Part shown: piece after piece, positions 55,747 to 64,000 of the stretch
Layout: every line of letters begins with the position of its first letter
How positions within the stretch are numbered: the stretch's first letter is position 1
NCBI RefSeq assembly: GCF_016595675.1
Contig: NZ_JAENJH010000003.1
Location: forward strand, 310,001 to 374,000
Direction of reading: 5' to 3'
Length of the DNA stretch: 64,000 bases
Source of the DNA: Prauserella cavernicola
GTDB lineage: Bacteria; Actinomycetota; Actinomycetes; Mycobacteriales; Pseudonocardiaceae
Notes under the pieces: model-generated
What the model saw: the letters and a program-made list of their open reading frames with translations, nothing else
Database searches by the model: none
Told to the model about the DNA's origin: nothing
Position numbers and translations under genes: made by a program

Positions 55747-57009
55747 TCACTCCTCGTGTGCGCGAGCCGTCGCGGTGATCGCGCCGTCGGCGACCCGCAC
55801 GCGCAGCGCGGTTCCGTCGGCAATCTCAGAGACCGATCGGAGCACCCGGAGGTTGCCTTCGTCGTCGGAGAACTGCACGACCGAGTAACCCCGCTCCAAC
55901 GTCGCGGACGGGCCGAGAGAGGTCAGCCGGGCCCTCGCCGAGGCGAGCGCACTCTGTTCCTGCGACAGCGTCGTGAGGATCGCGCGCCTGCTGCGCTCCA
56001 CGTTCAGCTCCACCTCGTCGGCCCTGCGCGCGATCGGGCCGAGCGGGTCGGCCAGCGAGGGACGGCTGCGGAGCTGGTCGAGCAGCCTGCGCTGGTTGTC
56101 GACCCAGCCGTGCAGCGCCCTGCGGCCGCGGTCGCGCATCTGGTGCACGCGCGCGGTCTCCTCGCGGACGTCCGGCACCACGCGCTTGGCCGCGTCGGTG
56201 GGCGTCGAGCAGCGCAGGTCGGCGACGTTGTCGAGCAGCGGCGAGTCGGGCTCGTGCCCGATCGCGCTCACCACCGGCGTCCCTGCGGCGGCGACGGCCC
56301 GGCACAGCGTCTCGTCCGAGAACGGCAGCAGGTCCTCGACGCTGCCGCCACCTCGGGCGATCACGATCACGTCGATGTCCGGATCTGCGTCCAAAGTGGA
56401 TAGCGCGCGCACGATCTGGGGCACCGCGTTCACGCCCTGCACGGCCGTGTTGAGCACCTGGAACCGCACCGCGGGCCAACGGGCCTGCGCGTTCGCCAGC
56501 ACGTCGTGCTCGGCGGCCGAAGCCCGGCCGGTGATCAGGCCGACGCCCCTGGGCAGGAACGGCGGCTTCCGCTTGCGCTCCGGCGCGAACAGTCCCTCGG
56601 CGGCGAGGAGCTTGCGCAGCCGCTCGATCCGGGCCAGCAGCTCGCCGATACCGACGGCGCGGATCTCGTTCGCGCGTAGGCTCAACGTGCCGCGGCCGAG
56701 GAAGAACGTGGGCTTGGCGTGCACGACCACGCTCGCGCCCTCGCGCAGCGGCGGGTCGATGCTGCGCAGCAGCCGCATCGGGCACGTCACCGACATCGAC
56801 ACGTCCGCGGCGGGATCACGCAGGGTCAGAAACGCCGTCGACGTGCCAGGGCGCGCCGAGATCTGGGTGATCTGCCCCTCGACCCAGACCGAGCCGAGCC
56901 GATGGATCCAGTCCGCGATCTTGCGGGCGACCGTGCGAACGGGCCAGGGACTTTCCGCGCTGGAGGCCTGGCCGGAGGGACGGGTGGCCGGCTCGGTCTC
57001 GCTGCTCAC
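55747..57009 (-). CDS. xseA: Exodeoxyribonuclease VII large subunit
   Basis: This 420-residue protein has the N-terminal OB fold (SVWVEGQITQIS), the catalytic core with GVGLITGRASAAEHDV, ARGGGSVEDLLPFSDE and SAIGHEPDSPLLDNVADLR, and a C-terminal coiled coil. It cuts single-stranded DNA from both ends together with XseB. Its GTG overlaps the stop of the Rv1109c-like gene by 4 nt. Confidence 0.93.
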   Translation of the reverse strand: MSSETEPATRPSGQASSAESPWPVRTVARKIADWIHRLGSVWVEGQITQISARPGTSTAFLTLRDPAADVSMSVTCPMRLLRSIDPPLREGASVVVHAKPTFFLGRGTLSLRANEIRAVGIGELLARIERLRKLLAAEGLFAPERKRKPPFLPRGVGLITGRASAAEHDVLANAQARWPAVRFQVLNTAVQGVNAVPQIVRALSTLDADPDIDVIVIARGGGSVEDLLPFSDETLCRAVAAAGTPVVSAIGHEPDSPLLDNVADLRCSTPTDAAKRVVPDVREETARVHQMRDRGRRALHGWVDNQRRLLDQLRSRPSLADPLGPIARRADEVELNVERSRRAILTTLSQEQSALASARARLTSLGPSATLERGYSVVQFSDDEGNLRVLRSVSEIADGTALRVRVADGAITATARAHEE

Positions 57010-57596
57010 CGGTTCGACGCGTCCTCGGCGCCACCGTCGGAGATCTCGGCGCGCACGTTGCCGATGCGGCGGGTGAGCATGCCCGTGAACGACGCGCGGT
57101 TGGCGTGGTCGCGCTCGTAGGCCAGCAGCTCCTCGAGCTGCGGCAGCGAGAACGTGCGCAGGCGCGCCCGCAGCTGCGGCAGCGTCAGCTCGTCGTAGTC
57201 CGTGAGGCCCGCGGGGCCGCTGCTGGGTGCGCCGGGGCTGTCGAACTCACCCTCGCTGTGCTCCTCCGCGAGCGCGCGCTCCTCGGCGACCCACGGGTCG
57301 TCGAACGCCGTGCCCGCGCGGTGCCCGTTCGGTTCCGGTGGCCGCTGCTCCTCGACGTCCTCGTCGAAGGTCGCCCAGCTCGGCTCCTCCTCGGCGGGGC
57401 GCAGCGACGACAGCACGTCGTCCCCCTTGATCGCCAGCTCGGTGACGTGCTGCTGGACCCGCATCGAGGCCTGCAGCACCTGGCTGGCCACCGTTACCGG
57501 AAGCTCCGTGAGCTGCTTCGGCAGACCGCGCACGTGCTCGGCGGTCGTCACGGCCAGCCCCGCGGCCACCCGGACGGGGAACGGGAGTTGCTTCAT
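57006..57596 (-). CDS. Rv1109c-like protein (lipid droplet-associated family name in some databases)
   Basis: This 196-residue protein has an amphipathic N-terminal region ([20 protein letters not shown]...), a helical section ([18 protein letters not shown]) and an acidic linker. The C-terminus is conserved ([27 protein letters not shown]). It precedes xseA as in M. tuberculosis. Database naming links the family to lipid droplets, but I cannot confirm a role. Confidence 0.7.
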   Translation of the reverse strand: MKQLPFPVRVAAGLAVTTAEHVRGLPKQLTELPVTVASQVLQASMRVQQHVTELAIKGDDVLSSLRPAEEEPSWATFDEDVEEQRPPEPNGHRAGTAFDDPWVAEERALAEEHSEGEFDSPGAPSSGPAGLTDYDELTLPQLRARLRTFSLPQLEELLAYERDHANRASFTGMLTRRIGNVRAEISDGGAEDASNR

Positions 57597-57714
57597 GCCT
57601 CTAAGACTGCCGCACATGGTTCATCCTGCCCAGCCGAACGGGTTAACGCGTGTCGCTCGTCCCATGGGTCGTCTCACGTCTTGCCGTACCCGCAGCACCC
57701 GTACCCTGGAAGAC

Positions 57715-58752
57715 ATGAGTGCAGCGAGTCCCGGAACAGAGCCTGCTACCAGCGTATCGGTGCCCGCGTACGACGATGCGCACGTCGCCGGTGGTAAGCG
57801 CGTTCTGCTGGCCAAGCCGCGCGGTTACTGCGCCGGTGTCGACCGTGCCGTGATCACCGTCGAGAAGGCGCTCGAGATCCACGGCGCTCCGGTGTACGTC
57901 CGCAAGGAGATCGTGCACAACCGTCACGTCGTCGACACCCTGCGTGAGCGCGGGGTCATCTTCGTCGACGAGACCTCCGAGGTGCCCGAGGGCGGCCTCG
58001 TGGTGTTCTCCGCGCACGGCGTGTCCCCCGCGGTGCGGACGGAGGCCGAGGAACGCAACCTGCGCACGATCGACGCGACGTGCCCACTGGTGACCAAGGT
58101 CCACAAGGAGGTCAACCGGTTCGCGCGCGACGACTACGACATCATGTTGATCGGCCACGAGGGCCACGAAGAGGTCGAGGGCACCTCCGGCGAGGCGCCT
58201 GAGCACGTGCAGCTCGTGGACACCGAGGAAGACGTCGAGAAGGTCCAGATCCGCGACCCGTCCAAGGTCGTGTGGCTCTCGCAGACCACGCTCAGCGTCG
58301 ACGAGACGATGGAGCGTGTCGACCAGCTGCGGGAGCGCTTCCCCGAGATCTCGGACCCGCCCAGCGACGACATCTGCTACGCCACGTCCAACCGCCAGGT
58401 GGCCGTCAAGGCCATGGCCGCCGAGTGCGACCTGGTGCTTGTGGTGGGCTCGCGCAACTCCTCCAACTCCCAGCGGCTCGTTGAGGTCGCCCTGCAGGCA
58501 GGGGCCCGCGACTCGCACCTGATCGACTACGCCAGCGAGGTCGACGAGGCCTGGCTGGACGGCGTCGAGACGGTCGGTGTCACCAGCGGCGCCTCGGTGC
58601 CGGACGTGCTCGTGATGGAGCTCCTGGAGTGGCTGTCCGAGCGCGGCTGGCTCGATGTCCAGGAGGTCACGACGGCGAACGAGAAGATCTCTTTCGCCCT
58701 GCCGCGCGAGCTCCGCTCGGACTCGGGCACCACACGCAGCAGCGTGCGCTGA
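57715..58752 (+). CDS. ispH: 4-hydroxy-3-methylbut-2-enyl diphosphate reductase
   Basis: This 345-residue Fe-S enzyme makes IPP and DMAPP in the last step of the MEP pathway. The three cluster cysteines are in [21 protein letters not shown] and [14 protein letters not shown] 57715 lies 7 nt after TACCCT, suggesting a leaderless start. It is divergent from the Rv1109c-like gene as in Rv1110. Confidence 0.94.
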   Translation: MSAASPGTEPATSVSVPAYDDAHVAGGKRVLLAKPRGYCAGVDRAVITVEKALEIHGAPVYVRKEIVHNRHVVDTLRERGVIFVDETSEVPEGGLVVFSAHGVSPAVRTEAEERNLRTIDATCPLVTKVHKEVNRFARDDYDIMLIGHEGHEEVEGTSGEAPEHVQLVDTEEDVEKVQIRDPSKVVWLSQTTLSVDETMERVDQLRERFPEISDPPSDDICYATSNRQVAVKAMAAECDLVLVVGSRNSSNSQRLVEVALQAGARDSHLIDYASEVDEAWLDGVETVGVTSGASVPDVLVMELLEWLSERGWLDVQEVTTANEKISFALPRELRSDSGTTRSSVR

Positions 58753-58783
58753 ACCGAGCCGGTGGAGCTGGCCACCCGTCGTC

Positions 58784-58823
58784 AGAAGGCCACCTCGTCG
58801 CGGTAGCGATGAGGTGGCCTTCT
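58784..58823 (+). terminator. Terminator after ispH
   Basis: AGAAGGCCACCTC (58784-58796) pairs perfectly with GAGGTGGCCTTCT (58811-58823). An inner TCGC/GCGA pair closes a GGTA loop. It stands 31 bp after the stop. Confidence 0.75.
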
Positions 58824-58899
58824 CGCTGTCCGGAGCGTGGCGCGATGGCCCGCGTCGCCGTGGGTGACCTGCGCCGGGTGGGTGGCCCGGCGGTGCGGG

Positions 58900-59300
58900 T
58901 GGTGACCGTCGCGGGGAGCGGTGGCTCCCGCGAGAGCGGTGAGTGAGGCAGGGACGGTGCTCGCGGCGGCAGCGGTGGCCGCGGCGGCGATGATTGCGGC
59001 GGGAGCGGTGACTGTCGCGCGATGACTGTCGCGCGATGACTGCGGCAGGAGCGGTGGTTGCGGCGGAGGCCGCGGTGACCCCGGCAGCAGCGGTGGCTGC
59101 GGCGGGAGCGGTGAGTGCGGCAGGGACGGTGCTCGCGGCGGCAGCGGTGACTGCGGCGGATTGAACGCGCGGCAGCGTGGGTGGTCGCGGCGGGAGCGTT
59201 GGAATGCTCCGCGTGGCTTCGGCTGCGGTGTGAACGGTCACGGCGGTATGAGCGGTGACTGCCGCCGTTAGAACGCGCGGCAGCCGCGGAGGCTGCGGCT
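58900..59300. repeat. Degenerate minisatellite-like tract
   Basis: The 765-bp gap after ispH is dominated by degenerate GCGGCGGGAGCGGTGACT-type units of about 18 bp. A 42-bp stretch at 58936-58977 recurs at 59108-59149 with one difference. ACTGTCGCGCGATG is tandemly duplicated at 59011-59038. A GAACGCGCGGCAGC word occurs near 59165 and 59272. All frames are low-complexity and I see no credible gene. The remainder (59300-59517) shows nothing recognisable. Confidence 0.8.
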
Positions 59301-59517
59301 GGGTCTACCTGCGCGTTTCGCGAGACCCATCGCGGGCACCAGGCGTGAGCGGGCTGTGGTCTGCACGAGTCGGGCTCGCGAGGCATCGTGGCTGCGCCGG
59401 CTGCGGTAGCGGTTGGCGCTGACGGACTGCCGCCTCACCGCTGGAGGCTCCCCGTCATCGTGCCTTGGCGCACTGAGGCGCCGTGCGCCCTCGCGTGCTC
59501 GGCGCGAACGGAGCTGG

Positions 59518-60507
59518 TCAGCCCCGGTCGTCCTCCCACGGACGGTTCCGGCGCGGCGGGCGCTCATCGCGACCCGGTTCGCGGCGGGGTCCGCGCGGAC
59601 GGCCCGGCGGTTCGTCGGCGGGCGGCGGTGTGCGGCGCGGACGCTTCGGTCCGCGGATGGAGTCCGGCCATTCCTCGACCCGGCGCTTGCGCTCGGCGGC
59701 GTCCGGCGGCACCCGCGGGTTCCTCGGCCTGCCCGCCTGATCGCGTGGCGGCTTGCCGCCCTGGCCAGGCTCGCGCTCGCCGGGTCGTTCCCGGCCACGT
59801 CGCGGCGGATCCTCCGGGCGAGGCTTCCGGCCGCCCGCGGCGGCAGCAGCAGGGCCACCTGGGGCCGCGCCCCGGCGGGGCGGCTCGCCCCTGCCCTCGG
59901 GCGGTCGCTTCGCGGGCCGATCAGGACGGTCCTCGTCCGTCCCTTGTGCACCCTTCGCCGAGCCGGGCTTGCGGTCCGGACCACCTGCGCGGGGATCGTC
60001 CTCCGCGCGCTTGCCCTTCGCCCGCTCCTTCGGCGGAGCGTCGGGGTCGCGCTCGCGGTACATCCGGTAGAAACCGAACGCCACGGTCAGCGCCGTGGTG
60101 ACCGCCATCATCGGGAACGCGTTGATCAGCGGTGTGCTGATCGCCAGCACCTTCGCCAACGTGTCGCTGCTCGCGGGCAGCCCCGACGCGGTCAGCACCA
60201 GCGAGGGAACCGTGACCGCGAGAACCAGCGGTGGCTGCACCATCGGCCCGAACAGGTTTCGCCGTCTGACCGCCCCGACCGCCACGAGCGACCCGAGCAG
60301 GTAGATCACCTGGAACAGCACACCCAGGTCGTCCGAGATCTGCAGGTCGATGACGGCACCCAGCACTGCCAGGCCGAGGGCGAGGAGCACGGCGCCCCAC
60401 CACGGCAGACCGCGACGGGCGCCGAGGACGGCGCGCTCATCCCAAGGGATCTGCGCATCGTCGTCTTCGGCGTCGGGATCGCTCTGGCGATCGCGTATGG
60501 CGGTCAC
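59518..60507 (-). CDS. DUF6542-like membrane protein with long charged tail (Rv1111c-type)
   Basis: This 329-residue protein has four hydrophobic helices in residues 30-150 (WWGAVLLALGLAVLGAVI, LFQVIYLLGSLVAVGAV and two more), then about 180 residues rich in Arg, Pro, Gly and Asp. The N-terminal half is the conserved part. It follows ispH in reverse orientation as Rv1111c does. GTG 60507 lies 8 nt after a TACGGT hexamer. Function unknown. Confidence 0.75.
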   Translation of the reverse strand: MTAIRDRQSDPDAEDDDAQIPWDERAVLGARRGLPWWGAVLLALGLAVLGAVIDLQISDDLGVLFQVIYLLGSLVAVGAVRRRNLFGPMVQPPLVLAVTVPSLVLTASGLPASSDTLAKVLAISTPLINAFPMMAVTTALTVAFGFYRMYRERDPDAPPKERAKGKRAEDDPRAGGPDRKPGSAKGAQGTDEDRPDRPAKRPPEGRGEPPRRGAAPGGPAAAAAGGRKPRPEDPPRRGRERPGEREPGQGGKPPRDQAGRPRNPRVPPDAAERKRRVEEWPDSIRGPKRPRRTPPPADEPPGRPRGPRREPGRDERPPRRNRPWEDDRG

Positions 60508-60648
60508 GAGGCAACACCGTATCCGGTTTATCCGCGAAACCCGCTACCACTCCGCGACCTCGTCGCATTCAACACCTGTGAGCGTGAGCTGTAGCACACT
60601 GGACCAGGCAAAACGGACAATGGTATGGACCAAAGCTTGAAGTTTTCG

Positions 60649-61572
60649 TCACGTTGTTGCTATTTCGTCCCCTTTCCGAATTGCGGGCACCGGTGCCGGG
60701 CTGGCCGCGGCCTCGGTGAGTGGCGACACGCTCGCGCGGAAAGTCTCGAGCGCGTCCAGCTCCCGTCGCCGAGCCGACAGGAAGCGCTGGAGGTGGGTGC
60801 TCGAGAGGTTCACCGCGTCGACGGCGTTGCCCGCGGCGCGGTGGGCCGAGGCCGCGTGCGAGCGCACTCGCTCGACGTCCTCGACGAGAGTGCGTTCCGT
60901 CGCGGCGAACATCGCTGCCGAAGCCACCACGGCGAACCCGGTCGGACCGCAGAGGAACACGCGCCGGTCCAACATCCATCGCAGCAGCTCCGGGTCGGTG
61001 TCCAGCGCGGCGACCACGGCGGCGTCCGACGGTACGAACATGACGGTGCCGTAGATGGCGTCCGCCCACCGTTCGTAGCCCTTGCCCGCCAGATCCGCCG
61101 CGCGCGACCGGAGGTTGCGGACGTGTACCCGCAGCGCATCGAGGCGTTCGTCGGGGTCGTCGGTCTCGACCGCCTCCGCCCAGCACGCCAGGCTGGCCTT
61201 GGCGTCGACGGGAACGGAGCGGTCACCACCGACCCGCAGCACCATGTCCGGCTTCGCGGCGCCGCCACCCGCGAGGTCGGTCTGCAGCGTGAAGTGGAGC
61301 CCGTCGCGAAGTCCGAGTGCGCGGGCGGTTTCGAGCAGGACCTGTTCGCCCAGCTCACCGCGGCCGCTGATCGAGGCGAACGCGACCTCGTAGCGCCGCA
61401 ACGCCGTCCGCTGTTCGTCCACACGCGCCCGTTCGACGTCGACCTGCCGCGCGGCCGCATCGGCCCTGCGCATGCCGTCCTGATACAGCCGCCACAACAT
61501 GACGACCGCTCCCGCCAACAGCAACGCGACCACCACGGCCGCCGTGGCGAGCACCGTCGAACCCACGGGCAC
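60649..61572 (-). CDS. RmuC-domain DNA recombination protein
   Basis: This 307-residue protein has an N-terminal membrane helix (AAVVVALLLAGAVVMLWRLY), a short coiled coil and the RmuC core with GGDRSVPVDAKASLACW (the acidic-Lys motif of a nuclease-like fold) and YGTVMFVPSDAAVVAALD. RmuC is linked to limits on inverted-repeat recombination. GTG 61572 has AGGGAG nearby. It is divergent from sbcD-sbcC, whose products open DNA hairpins, so the context fits. Confidence 0.82.
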   Translation of the reverse strand: MPVGSTVLATAAVVVALLLAGAVVMLWRLYQDGMRRADAAARQVDVERARVDEQRTALRRYEVAFASISGRGELGEQVLLETARALGLRDGLHFTLQTDLAGGGAAKPDMVLRVGGDRSVPVDAKASLACWAEAVETDDPDERLDALRVHVRNLRSRAADLAGKGYERWADAIYGTVMFVPSDAAVVAALDTDPELLRWMLDRRVFLCGPTGFAVVASAAMFAATERTLVEDVERVRSHAASAHRAAGNAVDAVNLSSTHLQRFLSARRRELDALETFRASVSPLTEAAASPAPVPAIRKGDEIATT

Positions 61573-61734
61573 GCTCCCTTCTCTGTCCAGCCGATCCCGT
61601 CGCGTGATCGGCTGCTCGCATCATGGCGTATGGCACCGACAAAAATGGAAAACCACGAAATCGAACACACGTTCGAGTGACACGCCGGTCGTTTGTCCCC
61701 GATTCTGTCGGCCCCTCGTCCTAGCTTTGATCTC

Positions 61735-62910
61735 GTGCGGATGTTGCATACCTCGGATTGGCACGTCGGACGGACGTTCCACGGCGCCGACCTGCTCGCG
61801 GAGCAGGAGGCGGTCCTGACCCAGCTCGCCGACCTCGTGGCCGGTGAGTCGGTCGATGTCGTCCTCATCGCGGGCGACATCTACGACCGCGCCGTGCCGT
61901 CGGCCGAGGCAGTGCGCGTGGCCACACGTGCCATGAAGCGGATCAGGGAAGCCGGCGCACAGCTGGTGATCACGCCGGGCAACCACGACTCCGCAGCCCG
62001 GCTCGGTGCTTTCGCTGAATTCGCGGCCGCGGGAGGTCTGCACCTGCGCACCACTGCTGCCGAACTGTCGGAACCGGTACTGCTGCGGGCGGGCGGGGTC
62101 GACGATGTTCCGGTCGCGATCTACGGGATTCCTTATCTGGAGCCGGAAATCGCGCGGCATGCACTCGGAGTCCCGCACGCGCGAGGACACACCGCCGTGT
62201 TGAGCGAGGCGATGCGCCGGATCGCCGAGGACATCGCGACCAGGGAGCCCGGAACGCGGTCGGTCGTACTGGCACACGCGTTCGTGACGGGTGGCGTCGG
62301 CAGCGACTCGGAGCGGACCATCGCGGTCGGCGGCGTGGAGCAGGTTCCTGGCGACGTGTTCGACGGCGTCGACTACGTCGCGCTCGGCCACCTGCATGGG
62401 GCACAGACGCTCGCGGACCACCTGCGCTATTCCGGCAGCCCGCTCGCGTACTCGTTTTCCGAGTCGGCGCAACGGAAATCGGTCTGGCTCGTCGACCTCG
62501 ACGCCGACGGCCTCGCCGGTGTCGAACGCCGAGACCTGCCGGTGCCGAGAAAACTGGCGACCCTCATCGGCCCGCTCTCGGAGCTTCTCGACACGCCGGA
62601 GTACGCCGAGTACGAGGACTGTTTCGTTTCGGCGACGCTCACCGATCGCGTCCGGCCCGTCGACGCGATGCGCAAGCTGCGGGACCGCTTTCCGCACGCC
62701 GTGCACCTGGACTGGGAGCCGGAGGGCGGTTCCGCGACCGTGCTCCGGTACGCGGAGGCCGTACGCGGGCGATCGGATACCGAGATCGCCAGGAACTTTC
62801 TCGACGACTGTCGCGGCGCTCCACCGAGCGATCGCGAGCACGCGCTCCTGACGTCGGCGCTCGAGACCGCGGGCAAGCGTGATCCCGAGCAGGACGGTGA
62901 TGTGCGGTGA
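61735..62910 (+). CDS. sbcD: Exonuclease SbcD (Mre11-like)
   Basis: This 391-residue protein has the phosphoesterase motifs LHTSDWHVGR, IAGDIYDRA, TPGNHDSA, AHAFVTGG and ALGHLHGAQ. It forms with SbcC the complex that cuts DNA ends and hairpins. GTG 61735 lies 7 nt after TAGCTT without a ribosome-binding site, so leaderless. It overlaps sbcC by 4 nt. Confidence 0.93.
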   Translation: MRMLHTSDWHVGRTFHGADLLAEQEAVLTQLADLVAGESVDVVLIAGDIYDRAVPSAEAVRVATRAMKRIREAGAQLVITPGNHDSAARLGAFAEFAAAGGLHLRTTAAELSEPVLLRAGGVDDVPVAIYGIPYLEPEIARHALGVPHARGHTAVLSEAMRRIAEDIATREPGTRSVVLAHAFVTGGVGSDSERTIAVGGVEQVPGDVFDGVDYVALGHLHGAQTLADHLRYSGSPLAYSFSESAQRKSVWLVDLDADGLAGVERRDLPVPRKLATLIGPLSELLDTPEYAEYEDCFVSATLTDRVRPVDAMRKLRDRFPHAVHLDWEPEGGSATVLRYAEAVRGRSDTEIARNFLDDCRGAPPSDREHALLTSALETAGKRDPEQDGDVR

Positions 62911-64000
62911 GGCTGCATCGACTCGAGGTGGCGGCGTTCGGACCGTATGCACGACGGGAGATCGTGGACTTCGACGCGCTCGGCGCCGACGGGCTCTTCC
63001 TGCTGCACGGCGACACCGGTGCCGGCAAGACGACGCTGCTCGACGCGGTCGCCTTCGCCTTGTTCGGCGCCGTACCCGGCGCGCGCGGCCAGGTGAAGCG
63101 ATTGCGGTGCGATGTCGCCGATCCGGATACCGCCACCGAGGTCGCGTTGGAGCTGAGTGTGCAGGGGCACCGCTTGCGGGTGGTGCGCAGTCCCGAGTAC
63201 CAGCGCCCGAAGCGCCGGGGACAGGGCTACACCACTCAGCAGGCCACCGCGTCGCTCGCGTGGGTCGGCGAGGTGCCGCACGGGCAGCCTGCCGAGGGGA
63301 TCACGCGCATCGACGAGGTGTCGCGAACGGTGCAGCGACTGCTGGGAATGAACGCCGAGCAGTTCTTCCAGGTGGTGCTGCTGCCGCAGGGGGAGTTCGC
63401 GCGGTTCCTTCGGGCTGACACGACGGAGCGCGAACAGTTGCTGGAGCGGCTGTTCGGCACCGAGCGGTTCGCCGACGCCGAACGCTGGTTCCGCGAGCTG
63501 CGCACGGAACGCGGCAGGGAGCTCGAGCGGCGCAAGCAGTCGATGCGTGAGTGGCTCGCGCGGCTCGCCCAGGTCGCGCGCGAGGAGCCGCCGGACGACG
63601 CGGGCAACGCGTGGGTCGCCGCACTGAAGGAGCGGGCCGCCGGAGTCGCCGCCGCCGCGCGCGAGGAGGACCGGGAGGCAAGCGCCGCGCGGGAGAGTGC
63701 CGACGCGACGTTGCAGGAGCGCAGGACCGCCGCGGAGCGAGTGCGCCGGGTCCGCTCCGCACACCAGCGGCTGGCCGCGTTGGAAGAGCAGGCGGGCGAA
63801 CGCACGAAGTGGGCCGCCGAGCTCGCCGCGGCGCGCAGGGCGAGCACGGTCACCGGCCTCGCGGCCGAAGCCGATCGCCAGACCGAGCGGTTGGAGCGGG
63901 CGGAGCGGTCCGAGGTCGCGGCACGCACGGCACTGGTTGCCGCCGGTTTCGAGGAACCGGACAGCCCCGTCACCGTGCTGCGGGAGCGCGCCGGGTCGTG
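62907..64000 (+). CDS. sbcC: Exonuclease SbcC, N-terminal part (runs off window)
   Basis: The first 364 codons are present. They show the Rad50-type AAA part with GDTGAGKTTLLDAVAFALFG (Walker A, near residue 33) and the Q-loop region FFQVVLLPQGEFARFL, followed by the start of a long coiled coil rich in Glu, Arg and Ala. The gene is cut by the window edge. GTG 62907 overlaps the sbcD stop. Confidence 0.93.
   Translation, partial: MRLHRLEVAAFGPYARREIVDFDALGADGLFLLHGDTGAGKTTLLDAVAFALFGAVPGARGQVKRLRCDVADPDTATEVALELSVQGHRLRVVRSPEYQRPKRRGQGYTTQQATASLAWVGEVPHGQPAEGITRIDEVSRTVQRLLGMNAEQFFQVVLLPQGEFARFLRADTTEREQLLERLFGTERFADAERWFRELRTERGRELERRKQSMREWLARLAQVAREEPPDDAGNAWVAALKERAAGVAAAAREEDREASAARESADATLQERRTAAERVRRVRSAHQRLAALEEQAGERTKWAAELAAARRASTVTGLAAEADRQTERLERAERSEVAARTALVAAGFEEPDSPVTVLRERAGS

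Noticed and set aside
58667-59386. Long minus-strand frames over the region after ispH
   Set aside because: They encode only low-complexity Ala/Pro/Arg/His repeats that follow the DNA minisatellite, with no start signal or coding bias.

Overview
The window is high-GC actinobacterial chromosome. It carries mycothiol-dependent detoxification (mca), a mycobacterial-type GMP reductase (GuaB1), PhoH2 with an N-terminal PIN domain, a short-chain Z-prenyl diphosphate synthase and a class F sortase. From about 18.8 kb onward the gene order is a stretched version of the Mycobacterium tuberculosis block Rv1074c-Rv1111c (fadA, cbs, pra, metB, greA, Rv1081c, mca, Rv1083, Rv1084, hemolysin III, Z-FPP synthase, phoH2, fum, glpX, xseB, xseA, Rv1109c, ispH, Rv1111c), with extra genes inserted. 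Together with gene content and GC this suggests a member of the Pseudonocardiaceae (Saccharomonospora/Amycolatopsis type). The genus is inference. No phage, insertion sequence, CRISPR array, tRNA or rRNA was seen.

Layout. 0-4 kb: tail of an unknown gene, a MarR-MFS efflux pair, a degenerate erythromycin-esterase-like protein behind a MerR-type promoter, and a LysR regulator. 4-9 kb: a stressosome/partner-switching island. A STAS antagonist and a serine kinase-like ATPase point left, and rsbR-rsbS-rsbT-(ATPase+phosphatase)-rsbU point right, with overlapping stops and starts. No sigma factor is present. 9-11.4 kb: an IdeR-type iron box over the start of a Tat lipoprotein siderophore-binding protein, which overlaps an amidase gene. 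11.4-16.7 kb: a DivIVA-like coiled-coil protein, a two-domain fatty acyl-CoA reductase, and a class F sortase coupled to a surface protein. 16.8-18.8 kb: a Bax-inhibitor-like membrane protein and an LppU-like protein.

18.8-40 kb: the fadA3-to-Z-FPP-synthase syntenic block. Transsulfuration genes (cbs, metB) flank a proline/glycine-rich repeat protein. An inserted amino-acid catabolism group (threonine ammonia-lyase, 4-hydroxyphenylpyruvate dioxygenase, Lrp regulator, MBL protein) lies between metB and greA. Then come mca, a thioredoxin-fold YyaL protein, an acyl-CoA oxidase, hemolysin III and Z-FPP synthase. 40-50.5 kb: phoH2, guaB1 and several small regulator-target pairs (HxlR/SnoaL, TetR/EamA, ECF sigma/zf-HC2, ArsR/small ORF), plus DNA ligase LigB and MBL hydrolases. 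50.6-60.5 kb: fumarase, ferredoxin-NADP reductase-like protein, trypsin, class II fructose-bisphosphatase, exonuclease VII, ispH and a DUF6542-like membrane protein, with a minisatellite-like tract after ispH. 60.6-64 kb: rmuC divergent from sbcD-sbcC; sbcC runs off the end.

Many genes lack a Shine-Dalgarno sequence and instead have a TANNNT hexamer 6-8 nt before the start codon, consistent with leaderless transcripts. Several regulator genes have readable operator-like repeats. These cis-elements, the orphan stressosome island, the MerR-type promoter without a MerR gene and the sortase/substrate pair lacking an LPXTG motif are the most interesting items.
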